A stretch of DNA of 64,000 nt. It comes from Gimibacter soli (lineage in GTDB: Bacteria > Pseudomonadota > Alphaproteobacteria > Sphingomonadales > Kordiimonadaceae). The position numbers were made by a program, and so were the translations under genes. Each line of letters opens with the position of its first letter. Within the stretch, counting starts at the first letter, position 1. The stretch lies in the NCBI RefSeq assembly GCF_028463845.1, contig NZ_CP116805.1, positions 1,612,001-1,676,000 on the forward strand. The letters run 5' to 3'. Shown piece after piece: positions 53,196-63,318 of the stretch. The notes beneath the pieces are model-generated. The model was given only the letters and a program-made list of their open reading frames with translations, did no database searches and had not been told where the DNA came from.

Positions 53196-53651
53196 ATGAA
53201 ACTCAATGAACTGCGCGATAACGACGGCGCCCGCACTTCGCGGTTTCGTGTCGGTCGCGGTATCGGTTCCGGCAAAGGTAAAACCTCCGGTTCCGGTGTG
53301 AAGGGTCAGAAATCGCGTTCCGGCGTGGCGATCAACGGTTTCGAGGGCGGTCAGATGCCCATCTACCGTCGTCTGCCGAAGCGTGGCTTCACCTCGCTGA
53401 ACAAAGTGGTCTACGAAGTTGTCAACATCGGCCGTCTGCAGAAGGCGATCGATGCGGGCAAAGTCGATGCCAAGGCCCCGATTACTGCTGACGTGCTGGC
53501 TCAGGCCGGCGTCATCAGCCGCATCGGCAATGGCGTTCGTCTGCTCGCCAAGGGCGAACTGAAAGCCAAAGTCGAAATCACGGTCACCGGTGCTTCCAAA
53601 GCAGCCGTTGAAGCCGTGGAAAAAGCCGGCGGCAAGGTTACCGTTGCCTGA
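53196..53651 (+). CDS. rplO: 50S ribosomal protein L15
   Basis: The 151-residue protein, with [20 protein letters not shown], the Gly-rich [20 protein letters not shown] arm and [17 protein letters not shown]. Confidence 0.99.
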   Translation: MKLNELRDNDGARTSRFRVGRGIGSGKGKTSGSGVKGQKSRSGVAINGFEGGQMPIYRRLPKRGFTSLNKVVYEVVNIGRLQKAIDAGKVDAKAPITADVLAQAGVISRIGNGVRLLAKGELKAKVEITVTGASKAAVEAVEKAGGKVTVA

Positions 53652-53703
53652 TCTCAGGCAACGGTTTTTCTTCCCCAATCTCCTGGCCTGGAGTTCGTGA
53701 TTT

Positions 53704-55035
53704 ATGGCATCCGCTGCTGAACAACTGGCGGCCAATCTTAGCTTGTCCTCGTTCGGCAAGGCCGAAGAGCTGAAAAAGCGGATCTGGTTCGCTCTTGGTG
53801 CACTCATTGTGTACCGTCTCTGCACCTATGTACCCCTCCCGGGTATCGACGGCGAAGCGCTTGCGCGCATGTTCGCCAGTCTGTCGGGCGGGTTCCTCGA
53901 TATGGTCAACACCTTCTCGGGCGGTGCAGTACAGCGGATGTCGATCATCACGCTCGGGATCATGCCGTATATTTCGGCATCGATCATCGTGCAGCTCCTG
54001 ACCACGATGAGCCCGTCGCTTGCCGCCCTCAAAAAGGAAGGCGAGCAGGGCCGGAAGAAGATCAACCAATATACCCGTATGGGCACCGTAGCCCTGACGC
54101 TTGTTCAGGGCTACGCCGTGGCCACTGGCCTTGAAGGCCAGGCCGGTGTCGTTGTCGATCCGGGTTGGTTCTTCCGTATCACGACCGTGATCACGCTCCT
54201 TGGCGGCACCATGTTCCTCATGTGGCTCGGCGAGCAGATCACCCAGCGCGGTATCGGTAACGGTATTTCGCTCATCATTTTCGCCGGTATCATTGCCGAG
54301 CTGCCGGGCACGCTCGCCCAGGCGTTCGAGCTGAACCGTGCGGGCTCGATGTCCCTTGGCCTGCTGCTGGCGCTCCTTGTTGGTGCCGCCGCGCTCATCT
54401 GGTTCATCGTGCTTTGTGAACGCGCCCAGCGCCGCGTCATCATCCAGTATCCCAAACGCCAGCACGGCAACCGCGTGATCCAGGGCGATAAGTCGCACCT
54501 GCCGATCAAGCTGAACGTGTCGGGCGTTATCCCGCCGATCTTTGCAAGCTCGCTCCTGATCATGCCGCTGACTGTTGCCGGCTTCTATCAGTCGAGCGGC
54601 GCCGAGTGGCTGACCACCATGACCTCGCTTCTGGGGGTCGGTCGTCCGCTGCACGTTGCGCTCTATGTGCTGCTGATCGTCTTCTTCTGCTTCTTCTACA
54701 CGACCGTTCAGTTCAATCCTGAAGACACGGCCGAGAACCTGAAGAAGCATGGTGGCTTCGTTCCGGGCATTCGCCCCGGCAAGCGCACCGCCGAGTATCT
54801 TGAATATGTGCTGACGCGCCTGACTGTGATTGGCTCCGCCTATCTGTCGCTCGTCTGCGTTATTCCTGAAATCCTGATGAGCCAGGCCGCCGTTCCCTTC
54901 TATCTGGGTGGCACGAGCCTTCTGATTGTTGTCAACGTGACCATGGATACTGTAAGCCAGATCCATAGCCATCTGATGGCGCAGCAATATGAGGGCCTTC
55001 TGAAGAAAGCCCGGCTCAAGGGAGGCCGCCGTTGA
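53704..55035 (+). CDS. secY: Preprotein translocase subunit SecY
   Basis: The 443-residue channel protein has ten predicted membrane helices. FALGALIVYRLCTYVPLPGI opens helix 1, and GIGNGISLIIFAGI and the cytoplasmic loop around PEDTAENLKKHGGFVPGIRPG are conserved. It forms SecYEG with SecE at 27610. The TGA stop overlaps the TTG start of adk. Confidence 0.99.
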   Translation: MASAAEQLAANLSLSSFGKAEELKKRIWFALGALIVYRLCTYVPLPGIDGEALARMFASLSGGFLDMVNTFSGGAVQRMSIITLGIMPYISASIIVQLLTTMSPSLAALKKEGEQGRKKINQYTRMGTVALTLVQGYAVATGLEGQAGVVVDPGWFFRITTVITLLGGTMFLMWLGEQITQRGIGNGISLIIFAGIIAELPGTLAQAFELNRAGSMSLGLLLALLVGAAALIWFIVLCERAQRRVIIQYPKRQHGNRVIQGDKSHLPIKLNVSGVIPPIFASSLLIMPLTVAGFYQSSGAEWLTTMTSLLGVGRPLHVALYVLLIVFFCFFYTTVQFNPEDTAENLKKHGGFVPGIRPGKRTAEYLEYVLTRLTVIGSAYLSLVCVIPEILMSQAAVPFYLGGTSLLIVVNVTMDTVSQIHSHLMAQQYEGLLKKARLKGGRR

Positions 55036-55679
55036 TTATCATTCTTTTCGGTCCGCCGGGCGCGGGCAAGGGGACCCAGGCGCAGCGCATCGAAAAGGAA
55101 CGCGGCCTCGTGCAGCTCTCCACCGGTGACATGCTGCGCGCCGCTGTGGGCGCTGGCACCGACATGGGCAAGCGCGCCAAGGAAAAGATGGACGCCGGCC
55201 AGCTCGTCTCCGACGATATCGTGATCGGCATCATCAGCGACCGCATCCGCGAAGACGACTGCAGGAACGGTTTCATCCTTGATGGCTTCCCGCGCACCGT
55301 TGCGCAGGCCGAGGCCCTGGATGTGATGCTGAAAGAGCAGGGGCTGAAGCTCGACCATGTTGTCGAGATGCGGGTTGACGACAAAGTCCTCGCCGACCGG
55401 ATCGCCGGTCGCTATTCCTGCGCGAAATGCAATGAAGGTTACCACGACACCGCCAAGAAGCCGAAGGCCGAGGGCGTGTGCGATGTATGTGGCGGTACAG
55501 AGTTTACCCGCCGCAAGGACGACAATCGTGAGACGGTGGCCAAGCGCCTGGAGGCATACTATGCCGACACCGCGCCGGTCCTGCCTTACTACGAAAAATC
55601 GGGCATCCTTTCGGTGGTGGACGGCATGGCCGCCATCAGCGAAGTGGCCGCTCAGATCGACGCGGTTTTGGCCGCGTAA
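55032..55679 (+). CDS. adk: Adenylate kinase
   Basis: The 215-residue enzyme interconverts AMP plus ATP with two ADP. P-loop GPPGAGKGTQA (about 7-17), NMP-binding STGDMLRAAV and DGFPRT are present. The LID domain has a four-Cys zinc knuckle (CAKC and CDVC), the zinc-binding subtype. TTG at 55032 overlaps the secY stop, so translation is coupled. Confidence 0.97.
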   Translation: MIIILFGPPGAGKGTQAQRIEKERGLVQLSTGDMLRAAVGAGTDMGKRAKEKMDAGQLVSDDIVIGIISDRIREDDCRNGFILDGFPRTVAQAEALDVMLKEQGLKLDHVVEMRVDDKVLADRIAGRYSCAKCNEGYHDTAKKPKAEGVCDVCGGTEFTRRKDDNRETVAKRLEAYYADTAPVLPYYEKSGILSVVDGMAAISEVAAQIDAVLAA

Positions 55680-55697
55680 AAAACTGTCGGCAGGCGG

Positions 55698-55725
55698 TTG
55701 ACGTTTGGGGGTTTCTACCTATAAT
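55698..55725 (+). promoter_or_regulatory. Alpha operon promoter
   Basis: TTGACG (55698-55703), a 16-bp spacer and a perfect TATAAT (55720-55725) precede rpsM by 65 nt. This is the best sigma70-type match in the window. Confidence 0.85.
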
Positions 55726-55790
55726 CCCCGGCTTCAACACGTCTGGCGATTCGTAGCTAGAACGTGAACTGAATTAATGGAGAAAAGGTC

Positions 55791-56159
55791 GTGGCGCGTA
55801 TTGCAGGCGTTAACATTCCGACCAACAAACGGGTCGAGATCGCACTGACCTACATTCACGGTATTGGTGATCATTTCGCCAAGGAAATCTGCACGAAGCT
55901 GAATTTCCCCCGTGAACGTCGGGTTGCTGAACTGACGGATGCTGAAGTGATTCAGATCCGCGAACTGATCGACGAAAACTACACCGTAGAAGGTGACCTT
56001 CGTCGTGAAGTTGCTATGAACATCAAACGGCTGATGGACCTGAAGACCTACCGTGGTCTCCGTCACCGTAACAAACTGCCGGTACGTGGTCAGCGTACCC
56101 ATACGAACGCTCGCACCCGCAAGGGCAAAGCGGTCGCTATCGCCGGCAAGAAGAAATAA
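55791..56159 (+). CDS. rpsM: 30S ribosomal protein S13
   Basis: The 122-residue head protein, with [26 protein letters not shown] and the [16 protein letters not shown] tail. It has a GTG start, and GGAGAAAAG lies upstream. Confidence 0.98.
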   Translation: MARIAGVNIPTNKRVEIALTYIHGIGDHFAKEICTKLNFPRERRVAELTDAEVIQIRELIDENYTVEGDLRREVAMNIKRLMDLKTYRGLRHRNKLPVRGQRTHTNARTRKGKAVAIAGKKK

Positions 56160-56217
56160 TCACTGAAGTTTAAGGGTATCGCCGTTTAGGGCTCCCCGAA
56201 TATAGGGCTTGATTGAG

Positions 56218-56607
56218 ATGGCTAAAGAACCGAACCGCATTAAGCGCCGCGAACGTAAGAATATTACGAACGGCGTTGCGCACGTGAACGCATCGTTCAA
56301 CAACACCATGATCACCATCAGCGACGTACAGGGTAATGCGATCTCCTGGTCGTCCGCTGGGATGATGGGTTTCAAAGGCTCCCGTAAGTCTACTCCGTAC
56401 GCTGCCCAGATGGCTGCGGAAGACGCCGGCCGCAAGGCGCAGGAACACGGTGTGAAGTCGCTTGAAGTAGAAGTCAAAGGCCCCGGCGCTGGCCGCGAGT
56501 CCGCTCTGCGCGCGCTGCAGACCATTGGCTTCGTGATCACTTCGATCCGCGACGTTACGCCGATCCCGCACAACGGCTGCCGCCCGCCGAAGCGTCGCCG
56601 CGTCTAA
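56218..56607 (+). CDS. rpsK: 30S ribosomal protein S11
   Basis: The 129-residue platform protein, with [20 protein letters not shown] and [21 protein letters not shown] at 56218 gives the family length; a TTG three codons earlier is possible but less likely. Confidence 0.98.
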   Translation: MAKEPNRIKRRERKNITNGVAHVNASFNNTMITISDVQGNAISWSSAGMMGFKGSRKSTPYAAQMAAEDAGRKAQEHGVKSLEVEVKGPGAGRESALRALQTIGFVITSIRDVTPIPHNGCRPPKRRRV

Positions 56608-56685
56608 CGGCTGGCGTACGTTCTAGAGAGTATTGGCACGAATCCTTTGGCGCCATCCGGCGCCAATCACTCGCGAGGTCATATC

Positions 56686-57702
56686 GTGATCCAGAAAAAC
56701 TGGCAGGAACTGATTAAACCCAACGGCTTGTCGATCGAATCGGGTGCAGACCCGCTTCGCAAGGCGAAGCTCGTTGTCGAACCGCTCGAGCGTGGCTACG
56801 GCATGACGCTCGGCAACGCACTGCGTCGTGTGCTGCTGTCGTCGCTGCAAGGCGGTGCGGTCACCAGCATCCAGATCGAAGGCGTACTCCACGAGTTCTC
56901 GTCGGTTCCGGGTGTGCGTGAAGACGTCACGGACATTGTGCTCAACATCAAGCAGATGCCTGTACGCGTCCTTTCGGACGGCGTGAAGCGCCTGCACCTT
57001 ACCGCGTCGGGCCCGGGCGAAGTTCGCGCCGGCCAGATCAGCGAAGTTGCCGATGTCGAGATCCTCGACAAGGACCTCGTGATCTGTCACCTCGACGACG
57101 GTGCGACCCTCAACATGGAACTGGCAGTTTCGAGCGGCAAGGGCTATGTCCCGGCCGACCGTAACCGTCCGGAAGACGCGCCGATCGGTCTTATCCCGGT
57201 TGACGCGCTCTACAGCCCCGTGAAGAAGGTCAGCTACAAAGTCGAGAACACCCGCGAGGGCCAGATTCTCGACTATGACAAGCTTTCGATGGAAATCGAA
57301 ACGGACGGCACGATCACCCCGGAAGATGCGCTGGCTTTCGCCGCTCGCATCCTGCAGGACCAGCTGCACGTCTTCATCAACTTCGATGAGCCGGAAGAAA
57401 GCGTTGCAACGGACGAAGATTCGGAACCCGAAATCAATCGTCAACTGCTGCGCAAGGTCGACGAACTGGAACTCAGCGTCCGTTCAGCAAACTGCCTGAA
57501 GAACGACAATATCGTCTATATCGGCGATCTCGTTCAGAAGACCGAAGCCGAAATGCTGCGTACCCCGAACTTCGGCCGCAAGTCGCTCAACGAAATCAAG
57601 GAAGTTCTCGCCTCGATGGGCCTCCGTCTCGGCATGGAACTCCCGGCTTGGCCGCCTGAGAATATCGAAGAGCTCGCCAAGAAACTCGAACAAGAGTACT
57701 GA
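56686..57702 (+). CDS. rpoA: RNA polymerase alpha subunit
   Basis: The 338-residue protein is complete. The N-terminal dimer domain has [12 protein letters not shown]-type sequence ([20 protein letters not shown]), an acidic linker lies near 235-260, and the C-terminal domain has [20 protein letters not shown] and [13 protein letters not shown] for UP elements and activators. GTG at 56686 gives the usual start (V/M)[11 protein letters not shown]. Confidence 0.99.
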   Translation: MIQKNWQELIKPNGLSIESGADPLRKAKLVVEPLERGYGMTLGNALRRVLLSSLQGGAVTSIQIEGVLHEFSSVPGVREDVTDIVLNIKQMPVRVLSDGVKRLHLTASGPGEVRAGQISEVADVEILDKDLVICHLDDGATLNMELAVSSGKGYVPADRNRPEDAPIGLIPVDALYSPVKKVSYKVENTREGQILDYDKLSMEIETDGTITPEDALAFAARILQDQLHVFINFDEPEESVATDEDSEPEINRQLLRKVDELELSVRSANCLKNDNIVYIGDLVQKTEAEMLRTPNFGRKSLNEIKEVLASMGLRLGMELPAWPPENIEELAKKLEQEY

Positions 57703-57740
57703 AACCCTCCCCTCGTGCAGGGGACGCCTCCCGGTACTAT

Positions 57741-57763
57741 GCCCTGGCTTGACCTGCCAGGGC
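57741..57763 (+). promoter_or_regulatory. Hairpin between rpoA and rplQ
   Basis: GCCCTGGC/GCCAGGGC around a 7-nt loop with no T-run; perhaps an mRNA-stability or processing element. Confidence 0.35.
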
Positions 57764-57797
57764 GCAAGGCCGGAAAGGTTATAGAAGGAGACGCAAC

Positions 57798-58223
57798 ATG
57801 CGCCACAATATGTCCGGTCGGAAACTGAATCGTACCTCGAGCCACCGCAAGGCTCTCTTCATGAACCTGTCGCAGGCTCTCGTGAAGCACGAACAGATCA
57901 TCACCACGCTGCCGAAAGCCAAGGATCTCGCGCCCATCGTCGAGAAACTCATCAGCCTCGGTAAAAAAGGTGGCCTTGCCAACCGTCGTCTGGCGATCGC
58001 TCGCCTGCAGGACGAAGCGCTCGTTTCGAAGCTGTTCGGCGAAATCGCTGACCGCTACAAAGAGCGTAACGGCGGCTACACCCGCGTTCTGAAAGCCGGT
58101 TTCCGTCATGGCGACAACGCCCCGATGGCTGTGATCGAGCTTGTTGACCGCAACGTGGAAGCCAAAGGCGCCGACGACCGCGCCCGCGCTGAAGCTGCTG
58201 CAATGGACGACACTGCAGAATAA
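57798..58223 (+). CDS. rplQ: 50S ribosomal protein L17
   Basis: The 141-residue protein, with [20 protein letters not shown] and [27 protein letters not shown] precedes ATG. It is the last gene of the alpha operon and is followed by a strong terminator. Confidence 0.99.
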   Translation: MRHNMSGRKLNRTSSHRKALFMNLSQALVKHEQIITTLPKAKDLAPIVEKLISLGKKGGLANRRLAIARLQDEALVSKLFGEIADRYKERNGGYTRVLKAGFRHGDNAPMAVIELVDRNVEAKGADDRARAEAAAMDDTAE

Positions 58224-58251
58224 GCTGCACTGCGGCATTGATATAAAGTTC

Positions 58252-58290
58252 AAAACGGCGCACCTTGCACAGGCTGCGCCGTTTTCCTTT
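58252..58290 (+). terminator. Terminator of the alpha operon
   Basis: AAAACGGCGCA pairs with TGCGCCGTTTT and is followed by CCTTT. Confidence 0.92.
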
Positions 58291-58340
58291 TGTGGGGCGG
58301 CGTTTCATGTCCCTTGTAAAGTCAGTATTGGTCTCGAAGA

Positions 58341-59522
58341 ATGATAGGTGCCTGGGTAATCGTTGTAACGGCGGGTGTGACATGCCTGATCATGGCAGCC
58401 GTCTTTGCCATCTTCCATCAGTCGGACCCGCACAAGAGCGATGCGTCGGCATTCTGGGGCTGGTCCTATCTGGTTGGCGCTATCGCCTGGTCGCTCAATG
58501 TGATGCGCGACGGCACCCATGGTTCTGTCTTCATCTGGCTGAACAACGCCACTTTCCTTGGCTGCGCCATCCTGCTTAGTTGTGGCATCCATGCCTTCTT
58601 CGGCAAACGACTACCTCAAAAGCTTTACATGGTTGCCGCTGCTTTCTGGCTGCCGCTTTACACCTATGGTCTGATCGAGGCTGATGCCTATCAAAGCTTC
58701 CTGTTGCGGTCACTTGCGACGGGCATGGTAGCGGGAATTGTGCTGGGGCACGCATCCATCATGGCTTTCCGCATGGCGCGGGCGCATGGCGATAGGGTGG
58801 AGTTTGCCACTGCGTGTTTTTACGGCACGCTTGCCGTCATGAGCATGGCTTTGATCCCGCCGGCGGTGATCGGTATTGGCAAAGACAACTATTTCAGTTC
58901 CATAAATTTCATCATCCTGTATGTGATCGAGCCGCCGCTGGTGGTGGGGATCGGCATGTGCTGCGCTCTGATGTTGATGCGCCGGGTGGTGAATGAACTG
59001 AGGAGCCTTGCCGACTGTGACCCGCTCACCGGCCTTCTCAACCGTCGCGGTTTCATGAGCCGCTTTGATGCCATTTTCGAGAATGCCGTTGCGCGGGGCG
59101 GTGATCTGGCGCTTGTCATCCTTGATATCGACCGCTTCAAGGAAGTGAACAACCGCTTCGGCCATACGGGCGGTGACCGCGTGCTTGTCGAATTTGCCGA
59201 TATCCTGCGCGAGCACCTGAAGCCCGGCCAGATTTGCGGCCGGCAGGGTGGGGAAGAGTTTGCAATCCTACTGCCCGATTGCGGCAACGAGGATGTGCGC
59301 GAATTCGTGGAAGGCCTTCGTGCCGATCTCGCCAGCGGGCGTATCGTGATGGATGGCCGAACTGTGAAGCTGACCTTCACGACCGGGCACACGACTTACC
59401 TTGGCGAAACCACTGCGTTCGAAATGCTGCGGCGCGCCGATGGGCACCTCAACCGCACCCGGCTGGTGGATGAAGCGCGGCGCAGCACCGCCCAGTCGCG
59501 CTCGGCCAAGCTGATGGCCTGA
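58341..59522 (+). CDS. Membrane diguanylate cyclase (GGDEF domain)
   Basis: The 393-residue protein has an N-terminal membrane region with about six hydrophobic helices (residues 1-215) and a GGDEF domain (about 222-380): DPLTGLLNRRGF, LVILDIDRFKEVNNRFGHTGGD and the active-site loop GRQGGEEFAILLP. The GGEEF form is catalytically competent for making cyclic di-GMP from GTP. No RxxD inhibitory site is seen before the loop. The membrane part would sense an unknown signal. The ribosome site is weak (GAAGA). It is separate from the alpha operon, whose terminator lies upstream. Confidence 0.93.
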   Translation: MIGAWVIVVTAGVTCLIMAAVFAIFHQSDPHKSDASAFWGWSYLVGAIAWSLNVMRDGTHGSVFIWLNNATFLGCAILLSCGIHAFFGKRLPQKLYMVAAAFWLPLYTYGLIEADAYQSFLLRSLATGMVAGIVLGHASIMAFRMARAHGDRVEFATACFYGTLAVMSMALIPPAVIGIGKDNYFSSINFIILYVIEPPLVVGIGMCCALMLMRRVVNELRSLADCDPLTGLLNRRGFMSRFDAIFENAVARGGDLALVILDIDRFKEVNNRFGHTGGDRVLVEFADILREHLKPGQICGRQGGEEFAILLPDCGNEDVREFVEGLRADLASGRIVMDGRTVKLTFTTGHTTYLGETTAFEMLRRADGHLNRTRLVDEARRSTAQSRSAKLMA

Positions 59523-59541
59523 CTTTCCACGCACTGATCCC

Positions 59542-59570
59542 TTGAAGCGGCGCCGTCCAGTTGCCATAAC
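59542..59570 (+). promoter_or_regulatory. Possible promoter of the degP gene
   Basis: TTGAAG, a 17-bp spacer and CATAAC, about 40 nt before the degP start. Each box matches the consensus at 4 of 6 positions. Confidence 0.5.
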
Positions 59571-59610
59571 ATCCTTTGACTTCTTCAGGAACACGCACAA
59601 GGACGGATAC

Positions 59611-61104
59611 ATGATCGGAAAGATTGGCGCTGGCTTTCTGGCCGCAGGCCTCATGCTTGGGGGCACCCCGCTTGCCGCGCAAATGATGGACGACGCCGAG
59701 GCACCGGCACCCGCCGCAAACGCCGTCGATGCCATGCGTGCGGTTCCCCAATCCCAGATGGAAGTGCAGCTGTCCTACGCGCCGCTTGTGAAGACGGCGG
59801 CACCGGCTGTTGTGAACATCTATACGAAAACAATCGTGAAGGCGCAGCGGCCCGCGCTTCTGGACGATCCGCTGTTTCAGCGCTTCTTCGGCGACAAATT
59901 CTCGTTCGGCATGCCTCGCGATCGGGTGCGTGGTTCGCTCGGATCCGGCGTTATCGTGCGCTCGACAGGCGTGATCGTGACGAACAATCACGTGATCGAA
60001 GGCGCAGATGAAATTCAGGTCGTGCTCGCCGACCGCCGCGAATATCCGGCGAAAGTGGTACTTGCCGACCCCAAGACCGACCTCGCCATCCTGCAGATCG
60101 ATACGAAGGGTGAAAACCTTCCCGTGCTGCCCATCGCGGATTCGGATGACGTGCAGGTGGGCGATATCGTGCTCGCTATCGGTAACCCGTTCGGGATCGG
60201 CCAGACGGTGACAAGCGGCATTGTATCGGCCAACGCGCGCACCCAGCAGGGCATCAGCGATTTCGGCTTCTTCATCCAGACAGACGCCGCCATCAACCCC
60301 GGCAACTCGGGCGGGGCGCTCATTGGCATGCACGGCGAGCTTCTGGGCATCAACTCGGCCATCTATAGCCGCACCGGCGCCTCGAACGGTATCGGCTTCG
60401 CCGTGCCCGCCAATATGGTGAAATCGGTGCTGAATGCTGCCCTCAATGAAGGCCAGCTTGCCCGGCCATGGCTTGGCATCAAGGGCCAGCCGGTAACTGC
60501 CGCGCTTGCCGAGACGCTGGGGCTGGCGCGTCCGGGCGGCGTGCTGGTCGATTCCGTCTTCCCCGGCGGTCCGGCCGCGAAGGGCGGTCTGGTGCCCGGT
60601 GATGTGATCATGGATGTGAATGGCCGCGAAGTGCTGGATGAAGCCGCGCTCAATTTCCGCATCGCGACGCTTGAGGACGGCGATACCGCCACGCTCACCG
60701 TGCGTCGTGGCGATACGGACGAGGCGCTTGAGGTCGGCCTTTCGCTGCCGCCTGAAGAACCGGCCCGCAATGTGACGCGGCTGGTGGGTGGTCATCCCTT
60801 CCTCGGGGTGACGGTCGGCAACCTGTCGCCGCGCTTCAATGAGGAGCTGGGTGTTGATCCGATGGCCAAAGGCGTGATCGTGCTGCAACTGGAGCCGCGC
60901 ACGGCGGCGGCCCGCTTCCAGTTCCTTGCCCCCGGTGACCTGATCCTGTCTGTCAATGGCCGCGAGGTCAGCACGGTATCGGACATTGAACCCGCGCTTG
61001 AAGCCGTCGATGAAGCCTATCGCTATCAGGTGCAGCGGCAGGGCCGTGTGCAGGAATGCGAGATCGTGCCGAACCGCAGCTTCCGCTGCGCTGTTGTCGG
61101 CTGA
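59611..61104 (+). CDS. DegP/HtrA-family periplasmic serine protease
   Basis: The 497-residue protein starts with a signal peptide (about 1-24, ending in GTPLAA). The trypsin-like domain has the triad H127 (TNNHVI), D157 (KTDLAIL) and S233 (GNSGGAL), and two PDZ domains follow (about 285-375 and 395-490). HtrA proteases degrade or refold damaged proteins in the periplasm. ATG at 59611 with AAGGA upstream starts the signal peptide; the longer frame from 59542 begins inside the likely promoter. Confidence 0.94.
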   Translation: MIGKIGAGFLAAGLMLGGTPLAAQMMDDAEAPAPAANAVDAMRAVPQSQMEVQLSYAPLVKTAAPAVVNIYTKTIVKAQRPALLDDPLFQRFFGDKFSFGMPRDRVRGSLGSGVIVRSTGVIVTNNHVIEGADEIQVVLADRREYPAKVVLADPKTDLAILQIDTKGENLPVLPIADSDDVQVGDIVLAIGNPFGIGQTVTSGIVSANARTQQGISDFGFFIQTDAAINPGNSGGALIGMHGELLGINSAIYSRTGASNGIGFAVPANMVKSVLNAALNEGQLARPWLGIKGQPVTAALAETLGLARPGGVLVDSVFPGGPAAKGGLVPGDVIMDVNGREVLDEAALNFRIATLEDGDTATLTVRRGDTDEALEVGLSLPPEEPARNVTRLVGGHPFLGVTVGNLSPRFNEELGVDPMAKGVIVLQLEPRTAAARFQFLAPGDLILSVNGREVSTVSDIEPALEAVDEAYRYQVQRQGRVQECEIVPNRSFRCAVVG

Positions 61105-61116
61105 CGGAGGCATTTG

Positions 61117-62442
61117 ATGGGGGACCTGTTCGGGACTGCGGAGGGTGCGGACGCTGCGGCTTCTGCCCACCGTCCACTTGCCGACAGGCTGCGCCCCACA
61201 AAGCTTGAGGACGTTGTCGGGCAAGGGCATCTGGTTGGCCCCGATGGCCCGCTCGGTCGGATGGTCGCCACAGGCCGCATCGGATCGGTTCTCCTGTGGG
61301 GGCCGCCGGGCACGGGCAAGACAACCATCGCACGGCTGCTGGCCGGCCACGGCGACATGGCGTTCGAGCAGATATCGGCGATCTTTTCCGGTGTCGCCGA
61401 CCTCAAGAAAGCATTCGAGGCTGCCCGCATTCGCCGTGCCAACGGGCGCAGCACCTTGCTGTTCGTGGACGAAATCCACCGTTTCAATAGGTCGCAGCAG
61501 GATGGCTTCCTGCCCTATGTGGAAGACGGCACCGTCACCCTGATCGGGGCGACGACTGAAAACCCCTCGTTTGAAATCAACGGGGCGCTTCTATCAAGGA
61601 TGCAGGTGCTGGTGCTGAACCGGCTGGATGACGCGTCTTTGGAAGCGCTTCTCGAGCGCGCCGAAGCCGATCTCGGCAAGCCCCTGCCGGTGGATGCTGA
61701 CGCGCGTGCCTCCCTGAAGGCGATGGCGGACGGGGACGGGCGCTATCTTCTGAATTGCGTCGAGCGACTTTACGATCTGGCGGGTGACGAGGCTATCGAC
61801 ACCGCCGGTCTCGCGCGGCTTTTGCAGAAGCGGGCACCGGCTTACGACAAGGACCGCGAAGGCCATTACAATCTGATCTCGGCGCTTCACAAATCGCTTC
61901 GGGGATCGGACCCTGACGCCGCGCTTTACTGGCTTGCGCGCATGCTGACGGGCGGTGAGGACCCCCTTTATATCACCCGCCGTCTTGTACGTTTCGCGAG
62001 CGAGGATGTGGGCCTTGCCGACCCTGAAGCGATCCATCAGACGCTTGCCGCCAAAGACGCCTACGAGTTTCTGGGAAGCCCTGAGGGCGAGCTTGCCATC
62101 GCGCAGGCAACCCTTTATCTCGCGACCGCCCCCAAATCGAACGCTGCCTACAAGGCAACAAAGGCGGCCATGCGCTCGGCACGGGAAACCGGCAGCCTGA
62201 TGCCGCCCGCCCATATCCTGAATGCGCCTACGAAGCTGATGAAGGATATGGGATACGGCAAGGATTACGCTTACGACCACGACACGGTGGCGGGCGTTTC
62301 CGGGCAGAATTATTTCCCCGACGATATGAACCGCGAAAGCTTCTACCAGCCGGTGGAGCGCGGTTTCGAGCGCGATATCCAGAAGCGCCTCGAATATTTC
62401 GCCCGAATCCGGGCCGAGCATGCAGCTAAGACCAAGGGATGA
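61117..62442 (+). CDS. rarA: Replication-associated recombination protein A (RarA/MgsA)
   Basis: The 441-residue AAA ATPase has RPTKLEDVVGQGHLVGPDGP, Walker A WGPPGTGKTT, Walker B LFVDEIHRFN, sensor GATTENPSFE and the C-terminal tetramer domain (LMKDMGYGKDYAYDHD, NYFPDDM). RarA acts at stalled replication forks. GGAGG lies before ATG at 61117. The stop overlaps the next start by 4 nt. Confidence 0.95.
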   Translation: MGDLFGTAEGADAAASAHRPLADRLRPTKLEDVVGQGHLVGPDGPLGRMVATGRIGSVLLWGPPGTGKTTIARLLAGHGDMAFEQISAIFSGVADLKKAFEAARIRRANGRSTLLFVDEIHRFNRSQQDGFLPYVEDGTVTLIGATTENPSFEINGALLSRMQVLVLNRLDDASLEALLERAEADLGKPLPVDADARASLKAMADGDGRYLLNCVERLYDLAGDEAIDTAGLARLLQKRAPAYDKDREGHYNLISALHKSLRGSDPDAALYWLARMLTGGEDPLYITRRLVRFASEDVGLADPEAIHQTLAAKDAYEFLGSPEGELAIAQATLYLATAPKSNAAYKATKAAMRSARETGSLMPPAHILNAPTKLMKDMGYGKDYAYDHDTVAGVSGQNYFPDDMNRESFYQPVERGFERDIQKRLEYFARIRAEHAAKTKG

Positions 62443-63308
62443 ACGGCTTTGTTCGCTTCGTCGGGATCGACTGGTCCGGTGCGAAGGGCGCGCGGCTGAA
62501 AGGGCTGGCAGTGGCGGAGGCTGCAGCAGGGTTCGCAAGTCCCGTTCTTGCCAAGCCGGCAGGCGGCGGCAACTGGAGCCGCGAGGCGATTGCCGCCTTT
62601 ATCAGTGAAGACCTGACCGCCCGTGAAGGCCGCAGCATTGTAGGGATCGATTCCGCCTTCTCGCTGCCCTTTGAAGACAAGGGGCTGTATCTGCCGGGTG
62701 CCGACCTGCCTGAAGCCGCCCTCGGCCTCTGGGCGGCGATTGAGGCAGCGTCACCCGACCCGCACTTTTATGGCGGTGGCTTTGTGGAAGCGCACCGGGA
62801 TCACTATCACCGCGCTGGCGGCAAGGGGGTAGCTTACGAGCGTCGGCTTCGGGTGCCCGAGGTCCTTTCGATCAAGGCGGGCCATGGCCCCTGCGAAAGC
62901 GTGTTTCACCTGATCGGGCCAAGCCAGGTGGGGATGTCGGGCCTGTCGACCATTCGCATGCTGCACCGGCTGCGCGGCGTGCCGGGGATCGCCATCTGGC
63001 CGTTTGACGGGCCTGCCACCATCGCCGAAGCCAAGGTCGTGATTGTCGAGATTTACTGCGGGGCCTTCGCACGCATGGGCGGGCACAAGGGCAAGTTCCG
63101 CACGCGCGAGCATATCGATTCAGCGCTTCTCACGCTGAACAGTTATCCGCTCATGGGCGACCATCCGCCGATGGATGACAATGCGGCAGACGCCCTCGTC
63201 ACCGCCGCAGGGCTCCGCCATATTGCCCATCAGCCGAAATACTGGAATCCGCCGGGGCTTTCGGATAGGGTGCGCGCCACCGAAGGCTGGATATTCGGCG
63301 TGATTTGA
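62439..63308 (+). CDS. RNase H-like fold protein, DUF429-like, unknown function
   Basis: The 289-residue protein opens with VRFVGIDWSGAKG, has a second acidic strand GIDSAFSLPF (about 67-76) and ends with DDNAADALVTAAGL (about 249-262). This acidic pattern is that of RNase H/RuvC-like folds and DUF429 proteins. The enzymatic role is not established. It overlaps rarA by 4 nt (ATGA), so the two are probably translated together, which hints at a link to DNA maintenance. It lies 10 nt before the fluoride channel gene. Confidence 0.7.
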   Translation: MNGFVRFVGIDWSGAKGARLKGLAVAEAAAGFASPVLAKPAGGGNWSREAIAAFISEDLTAREGRSIVGIDSAFSLPFEDKGLYLPGADLPEAALGLWAAIEAASPDPHFYGGGFVEAHRDHYHRAGGKGVAYERRLRVPEVLSIKAGHGPCESVFHLIGPSQVGMSGLSTIRMLHRLRGVPGIAIWPFDGPATIAEAKVVIVEIYCGAFARMGGHKGKFRTREHIDSALLTLNSYPLMGDHPPMDDNAADALVTAAGLRHIAHQPKYWNPPGLSDRVRATEGWIFGVI

Positions 63309-63318
63309 AGGGACAGGT

